The translations under genes were made by a program, and so were the position numbers. A model generated the notes under the pieces. That model worked only from the letters and a program-made list of their open reading frames with translations, did not search any database and was not told the DNA's origin. Of a stretch of DNA of 7,700 nucleotides, positions 5,863 to 7,700 are shown piece by piece; the first letter of the stretch is position 1; every line of letters begins with the position of its first letter. Source of the DNA: a bacterium (lineage in GTDB: Bacteria; Chloroflexota; Chloroflexia; Thermomicrobiales; UBA6265); contig JAPOLF010000095.1 of assembly GCA_029977305.1 (NCBI GenBank), positions 1 through 7,700 on the forward strand, given 5' to 3'.

Positions 5863-7170
5863 TCAGCGCACGAGGCGCGTCGCAGGCGGAATCAGCAACG
5901 CCTGCTCATCAGTCGAACCGGGTCGCCGGATCATCAGGGAAAGACCCGCGGCGAGAAGGCAGAACAGTCCAGCCGTGAGAAAGGCGAGCAGGTAATCTCC
6001 GGTGATGCCGCGCAGCACGCCGGCCCCTGTGGCAGCAACCGCGGCTCCCAATTGATGCGCCGTGAACACCCAACCGTAGATGACCGGGCCAGCCAACCTC
6101 CCGTACTTTTCCGATGCGAGCTGCACCGTCGGCGGAACCGTCGCCACCCAATCGAGGCCATAGAAGACGATGAACAACACCAGTCCGAACTTCGGAGACC
6201 CGAACGCCAGCGGCAGCAGGATCAACGACAGTCCGCGCAGTCCGTAATAGGCCGAGAGCAACTTGCGCGAGTCCCAGCGGTCGGTCAGCCACCCGGAGAT
6301 GGTCGTCCCGATCACATCGAAGATGCCAACCATCGCAAGCAAGCTCGCCGCAGCAACTTCGGCCATGCCGTGATCCATGCTGGCGGGAATCAGGTGTGTC
6401 CCGATCAGTCCGTTGGTGCTGAGACCACAGATGAAGAACGTCGCCGCGAGCAGCCAGAAGTCGCGATCATGGGATACGCCTTGCAACCCCTTGAAGGCGG
6501 TGACGATGGGATTGGCGGTGGGGCGCACCATAGGAGGATCCGATTCGAGGGCGCCGTAGGGGACCGTATCCACATCGGCCGGCCAATCGCGCAGGAAGAT
6601 GGCGGCGATCGGGATCACCGCAACTGCCCCTGCGGCAATGGTGATGGAGACGGCCCGCCACCCCACCGACGCCGCCAAACTCGCCAGCACCGGGAGGAAG
6701 ATCAGCTGCCCGGTCGCACTCGCGGCGGTCAGTAATCCGAGCACCATGCCGCGTCGCCGCACGAACCATCGGTTCGCCACGGTGGCTGCCAAGATGCTCG
6801 CCATGCTGCCGGTGCCGATCCCGACAACCACCCCCCACAGCAGAATCATCTGCCAGGGCTCGGTCATGCGCGTGGTCAGGAGCGCGCCGATCGCCACGGC
6901 GCCCAAGGCGACGGTGGCGACTTTGCGGATGCCCCAGCGCATCATGGCCGCCGCCGCGAACGGTCCGGTGAACCCGAAGAAGAGCAGATTCACCGACACC
7001 GCCGACCCGACGAGCGCCCGGCTCCAGCCGAACTCTTCTTCGAGCGGCACCATCAACACGGCCGGCGTGCTGCGGAACCCGGCCGCGCCAAGCAGGATCA
7101 GGAAGGTCGCGATGAAGACCACCCATGCGTAATGGATGCGGCGGACAGGTGGTGCTGCGTGGTCAGCCAT
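5863..7170 (-). CDS. MFS transporter, monocarboxylate/oxalate-formate-type, 12 TM
   Basis: The 435-residue membrane protein shows about 12 hydrophobic segments in two halves joined by a polar loop around residues 195-238. TM1 begins at HYAWVVFIATFLILLGAAGF (13-32), followed by the block VPLEEEFGWSRA (41-52) that is common in MCT-like and OxlT-like members of the major facilitator superfamily. Motif A is degenerate in the first half (GPFAAAAMMRWGIRK, 69-83) and well kept in the second (GWLTDRWDSRK, 293-303). Such carriers usually move small carboxylates, but no substrate can be assigned. The start at 7170 was chosen because it precedes TM1 by 12 residues; the frame upstream to 7395 is charged and non-hydrophobic and overlaps the start of the divergent gene. 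The ribosome binding site is weak: AGGGG at 11 nt. It is followed in the same direction by the ThDP-enzyme gene, which hints at a shared substrate. Confidence 0.88.
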   Translation of the reverse strand: MADHAAPPVRRIHYAWVVFIATFLILLGAAGFRSTPAVLMVPLEEEFGWSRALVGSAVSVNLLFFGFTGPFAAAAMMRWGIRKVATVALGAVAIGALLTTRMTEPWQMILLWGVVVGIGTGSMASILAATVANRWFVRRRGMVLGLLTAASATGQLIFLPVLASLAASVGWRAVSITIAAGAVAVIPIAAIFLRDWPADVDTVPYGALESDPPMVRPTANPIVTAFKGLQGVSHDRDFWLLAATFFICGLSTNGLIGTHLIPASMDHGMAEVAAASLLAMVGIFDVIGTTISGWLTDRWDSRKLLSAYYGLRGLSLILLPLAFGSPKFGLVLFIVFYGLDWVATVPPTVQLASEKYGRLAGPVIYGWVFTAHQLGAAVAATGAGVLRGITGDYLLAFLTAGLFCLLAAGLSLMIRRPGSTDEQALLIPPATRLVR

Positions 7171-7337
7171 GGTGCGGTGAACCCCTGCGATGTGGAACGT
7201 CGATGCTCTTCTTTCCAACAGGATAGCTGGTTCGGCAGTGGGGTACTTCAGCGGCTGCCGACGATCTGCTCGATCCGATCCTATGCCATTTCCAACGCCA
7301 TGGGCCTGCCCCATCCCGAATTGTCCGCAAAACCCGC

Positions 7338-7343
7338 TACACT
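7338..7343 (+). promoter_or_regulatory. Candidate -10 element for the sulfatase gene
   Basis: TACACT lies 51 nt before the ATG at 7395 and matches 4 of 6 bases of TATAAT. TTGTCC at 7321-7326 resembles a -35 but is only 11 nt away, too close for sigma70. Confidence 0.25.
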
Positions 7344-7383
7344 CCCCCGCAACGCGGCACACCCGGTTGCCTGCCGCGCGGTC

Positions 7384-7389
7384 GGGGGA
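7384..7389 (+). promoter_or_regulatory. Shine-Dalgarno for the sulfatase gene
   Basis: GGGGGA ends 5 nt before the ATG at 7395. It supports a start immediately before the Arg-rich signal peptide. Confidence 0.55.
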
Positions 7390-7394
7390 CCTCA

Positions 7395-7700
7395 ATGGAG
7401 AGGATTGTCAGCGCGCGTCGGCGCGTCACCATTGCCCGTTGCCTTGCAGCAGCCGTGACGGCTGCAGGATTCGGCATCCCTCGTCAACCCGCGGCAGCGT
7501 CGGCGTCCAAACCGACCATCGTGCTGATCAACCTCGACGACCTCGATTTCCGGTCAATCGCCCACATGCCGCAGACACTTGCTCTGATCAGCGATGCAGG
7601 CATGACCTTTGCCAACTGTTTGGTGAGCCAACCGGGATGCAGCCCATCGCGTGCGACCCTGCTGCGTGGCCAGTACCCACACAATCATGGCGTCCTTCGC
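7395..7700 (+). CDS. Type I sulfatase, N-terminal part (runs off the right edge)
   Basis: The first 102 codons of a secreted formylglycine sulfatase are visible. The N-terminus is Arg-rich (SARRR, 6-10) and followed by a hydrophobic stretch (19-27) and an Ala-rich AAASA around 33-37, which looks like a signal peptide cleaved near residue 37. RRRVT is a loose Tat-like match. The mature part starts with the first strand and metal-binding acidic pair in TIVLINLDDLD (41-51, Asp48 and Asp49). The sulfatase signature CSPSRATLLRGQYPHNHG then spans 82-99: Cys82 is the residue converted to formylglycine and Arg86 belongs to the same motif. Such enzymes hydrolyse sulfate esters outside the cytoplasm and need a formylglycine-generating enzyme encoded elsewhere. 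The start is supported by GGGGGA 5 nt upstream. The substrate cannot be told from this portion. The gene is divergent from the MFS carrier. Confidence 0.9.
   Translation, partial: MERIVSARRRVTIARCLAAAVTAAGFGIPRQPAAASASKPTIVLINLDDLDFRSIAHMPQTLALISDAGMTFANCLVSQPGCSPSRATLLRGQYPHNHGVLR

Larger units (their letters stand above)
7171..7394. other. Divergent intergenic region between MFS and sulfatase genes
   Basis: This 224-bp spacer must hold promoters for both flanking genes. For the sulfatase, TACACT at 7338-7343 is a candidate -10, with no well-placed -35 upstream. For the MFS gene, TATCCT on the minus strand (7231-7236 on this strand as aggata) is a weak -10. A run of GATC-containing words at 7263-7280 is the only other pattern I noticed. 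No RNA gene or small ORF with a ribosome binding site was seen. Confidence 0.4.

Noticed and set aside
3979..6735. A 918-codon plus-strand open frame opposite the ThDP enzyme and MFS genes
   Set aside because: Its translation is rich in Arg, His, Asp and Gly with no domain pattern, while the opposite strand encodes two recognisable proteins. It begins inside the terminator stem. Long antisense frames are expected in high-GC genes.
7280..7289. CCTATGCCAT shared with the ilvE promoter region (2887-2896)
   Set aside because: A single shared 10-mer is expected many times in a window this long, and here it lacks the AAT that makes the ilvE copy a -10 element.
7171..7395. N-terminal extension of the MFS frame up to an ATG at 7395 on the minus strand
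   Set aside because: The 75 extra residues are charged and Cys/Gly-rich with no family match. They fill the divergent promoter region, and the start before TM1 at 7170 gives the normal MFS length.
7449..7465. 17-nt palindrome GCAGCCGT-G-ACGGCTGC
   Set aside because: It lies within the Ala-rich signal peptide codons of the sulfatase, where GCA/GCC/GCT runs readily create such symmetry. It may be chance, and no partner site was seen elsewhere.
1..7700. Search for tRNA, rRNA, CRISPR repeats, insertion-sequence ends and toxin-antitoxin or defence genes
   Set aside because: Reading both strands by eye I found no tRNA-like cloverleaf, repeat-spacer pattern, transposase or defence-type motif. Covariance-model and HMM searches could not be run.

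Overview
The window is high-GC bacterial DNA, roughly 60-65% G+C by eye. It is densely packed with housekeeping and metabolic genes and has no RNA genes, insertion sequences or CRISPR arrays that I could find. The protein types would fit a Chloroflexota/Thermomicrobia-like or other high-GC environmental bacterium: an Mrp ATPase with an N-terminal MIP18-like domain, a PIG-L deacetylase, IlvE, a thiamine-diphosphate (ThDP) enzyme, an MCT-like MFS carrier and an exported sulfatase. That placement is a weak inference, because there is no rRNA or other marker gene.

Layout. Positions 3-911 (+) are an open frame entering from the left edge. It reads as three unrelated protein pieces joined in frame: the NAD-binding part of a class III alcohol dehydrogenase, the middle of a FabG-type ketoreductase with an algal/plastid flavour, and the C-terminal end of an FAD-dependent (DAO/sarcosine-oxidase-like) oxidoreductase. 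Facing it is mrp/apbC (928-2019, -). A divergent 132-bp spacer separates mrp from a PIG-L family deacetylase (2152-2871, +), followed by ilvE (2971-3918, +) with its own extended -10 promoter candidate and a leader hairpin. A strong 13-bp bidirectional terminator (3946-3976) lies between ilvE and the convergent ThDP-enzyme gene (3997-5715, -). Upstream of the latter, in the same direction, is a 12-TM MFS transporter (5863-7170, -). The last gene, a secreted type I sulfatase (7395-7700, +), runs off the right edge.

How they fit together. Mrp is an Fe-S cluster carrier. IlvE is the last step of branched-chain amino acid synthesis. The ThDP enzyme resembles acetolactate synthase but departs from it around the catalytic Glu and has no small-subunit gene beside it here, so a catabolic 2-oxo-acid or acyl-CoA role, perhaps fed by the adjacent MFS carrier, is at least as likely. 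Start sites of mrp, PIG-L, ilvE and the ThDP gene are set by clear Shine-Dalgarno sequences that pick internal starts over the longest open frames.

The most notable signal is the three-part chimera at the left edge. It could be a genuine mosaic pseudogene, but its position at the window end, the shared few-residue seams and the different apparent origins of the pieces make an assembly or amplification chimera the leading explanation. I did not find a convincing new defence system, mobile element or other undescribed multi-gene system in this window.
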